A DNA stretch of 64,000 nt from Nitrosospira sp. Nsp14 (GTDB lineage: Bacteria; Pseudomonadota; Gammaproteobacteria; Burkholderiales; Nitrosomonadaceae), in assembly GCF_900113575.1 (NCBI RefSeq), contig NZ_FOPV01000014.1, positions 44,056 through 108,055 of the forward strand, in the 5' to 3' direction. The translations under genes and the position numbers were made by a program. Below, one piece after another: positions 63,024-64,000 of this stretch. The notes below the pieces were generated by a model. It saw only the letters and a program-made list of their open reading frames with translations, was not told the DNA's origin and ran no database searches. The first letter of the stretch is position 1, and each line of letters begins with the position of its first letter.

Positions 63024-63756
63024 CTGTCACTGGGCGAATTGGACAATGCGCTTAATTCGATTTTCTAATTCATGCCCCGGCATGTTTTCTTCGACCTCAT
63101 CAGCTGCCCGCATGGTGCGGCTTGCCTCGGGAGCAGTTGGGTAGTGTGGAGGGGTGAAATTTATTTGAGATTTTCCCCTGACCTGGTCTAGTCCACACCA
63201 CTCTAATTCCAGTATCACCTTATATTAAAGCGACTATCTGGGCAAGCCGCAACATATCGCGGGATCGAGTGAGGCTTAAGTCGCTAACAACACGAGAGAA
63301 AAAGTCAGCGACCGGTTTCCTATGCCCAGTCGACAATGCTCATACTATAACCTTCTTTAAAAAGTGGATTTATACTACAATGCTCGTCGTCAGGCAGACA
63401 ACGAGTCTAAGAGACTTCCCGAGACTGAGCGCCGAAGTGTACATGGCGGACTTGCATCAAGCGACGCATATGTCGGGCCCGATATTGCTGAGTATTGTGG
63501 TCCTGACAAACTTCTTGACTTGGCTGATCTTCGCGGATAGTCTTTACAGGGTTGTGGGTATGTAAAGTATACGTAACATTGGTATTGGTATCGGTATTTC
63601 AAGGGGTATTTCGGGGCTATCGATACTTTAGTGTTGTTAATTTGGTAATAGTTCAGTATCAGGAAAGAGGGAAAGCGCTGCCTGGGAGGAAGAGGGGCGA
63701 GGCGGTTTCTTAAGTAAGCAGGCAGTACTCGATCAACGCAACAGGAGAAATTAAAA
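63024..63756. other. Leader region upstream of amoC
   Basis: This 733-bp region between divergent gluQ and amoC should hold the amo promoters. It contains a possible 40-codon frame (63443-63565), a short tandem repeat (63581-63612), and a weak promoter-like pair TTGTTA (63634-63639) and TATCAG (63657-63662) spaced by 17 bp. No stronger gene is visible on either strand. Confidence 0.5.
63581..63612 (+). repeat. Short GGTATT/GGTATC repeats upstream of amoC
   Basis: Three hexamers GGTATT, GGTATC and GGTATT run in tandem (63581-63598). GGTATTTC then recurs at 63593-63600 and 63605-63612, a 12-bp period. It lies about 145-175 bp before amoC, a position suitable for an activator site. Confidence 0.5.
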
Positions 63757-64000
63757 ATGGCAACAACCTATGAAACGTCGAGCACGGCGAAGTCGGGTGG
63801 ACGCGACTACGACATGTCGCTGTGGTACGACTCAAGGTGGTACAAATTTGGGCTGATCACCATGCTGGCGGTGGCGATATTCTGGGTCTGGTATCAGCGG
63901 ACCTTTGCCTATTCGCACGGGATGGACTCGATGGAACCCGAGTTTGAGAAAGTCTGGATGGGATTATGGCGCGTGCACATGATCGTCATGCCCTTATTTG
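63757..64000 (+). CDS. amoC: Ammonia monooxygenase subunit C, 3'-truncated by window
   Basis: The first 81 codons of amoC, the first gene of the amoCAB operon, are present. CAGGAGA lies 10 bp before the ATG. The polar start [20 protein letters not shown] leads to the first membrane helix ([20 protein letters not shown]) and then to [14 protein letters not shown], as I know for betaproteobacterial AmoC. The enzyme oxidises ammonia to hydroxylamine in the membrane; AmoC contributes metal ligands further downstream, outside the window. The remainder of amoCAB presumably continues beyond 64000. Confidence 0.95.
   Translation, partial: MATTYETSSTAKSGGRDYDMSLWYDSRWYKFGLITMLAVAIFWVWYQRTFAYSHGMDSMEPEFEKVWMGLWRVHMIVMPLF

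Noticed and set aside
63027..63218. 63-codon minus-strand frame just upstream of gluQ
   Set aside because: It has no ribosome binding site and its first half is not protein-like. It lies where a dksA gene often sits, but shows no zinc-finger or coiled-coil pattern of DksA.

Overview
The window is a chromosomal segment of a betaproteobacterial ammonia oxidiser, most likely a Nitrosospira-type organism. The clearest clue is the last gene: from 63757 the sequence reads into the N-terminus of AmoC, a subunit of ammonia monooxygenase, and the gene is cut by the window edge. A K+-independent H+-pyrophosphatase next to a PPi-type phosphofructokinase, and the order tRNA-Tyr, -Gly, -Thr, tuf, tRNA-Trp, secE, nusG, fit this assignment. 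The species is an inference; no 16S gene is present.

Layout. 1-3192: end of an AddA/RecB-type helicase-nuclease gene, overlapping an MltB-type lytic transglycosylase. 3279-7074 (minus): fbpA-fbpB-fbpC ferric iron ABC transporter, with a Fur-like box upstream. 7497-11693: small accessory genes (a hypothetical, YbjQ family, two short-chain dehydrogenases, an AI-2E/PerM permease, a GlcG/HbpS protein). 11801-18975 (minus): hppA, pfp, adk and valS, a group with a pyrophosphate/adenylate theme. 19173-21572 (minus): a hypothetical gene, holC and pepA. 21765-23166: ogt overlapping xerD. Then a YbaN protein and a secreted FKBP isomerase.

24949-59533 is one long run of information-processing genes on the plus strand: three tRNAs, tuf copy 1, tRNA-Trp, secE-nusG-rplKAJL-rpoBC, a class III aminotransferase inserted after rpoC, rpsL-rpsG-fusA-tuf copy 2, then the S10, spc and alpha operons through rplQ and a strong terminator. 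The two tuf genes look identical at nucleotide level. A hairpin and a good sigma70 promoter lie between rpsQ and rplN, and another good promoter precedes rpsL.

59739-63023 holds two uncharacterised proteins, an FAD-dependent NADH dehydrogenase-like protein and gluQ. A leader of about 730 bp with short repeats and a possible 40-residue membrane peptide precedes amoC.

Most of the window is core genome. I saw no insertion sequence, prophage, CRISPR array or defence island. The items most worth a second look are the amoC leader, the non-AUG start of adk, the pyrophosphate gene cluster, the aminotransferase inside the rpo-str region, and several unannotated micro-ORFs.
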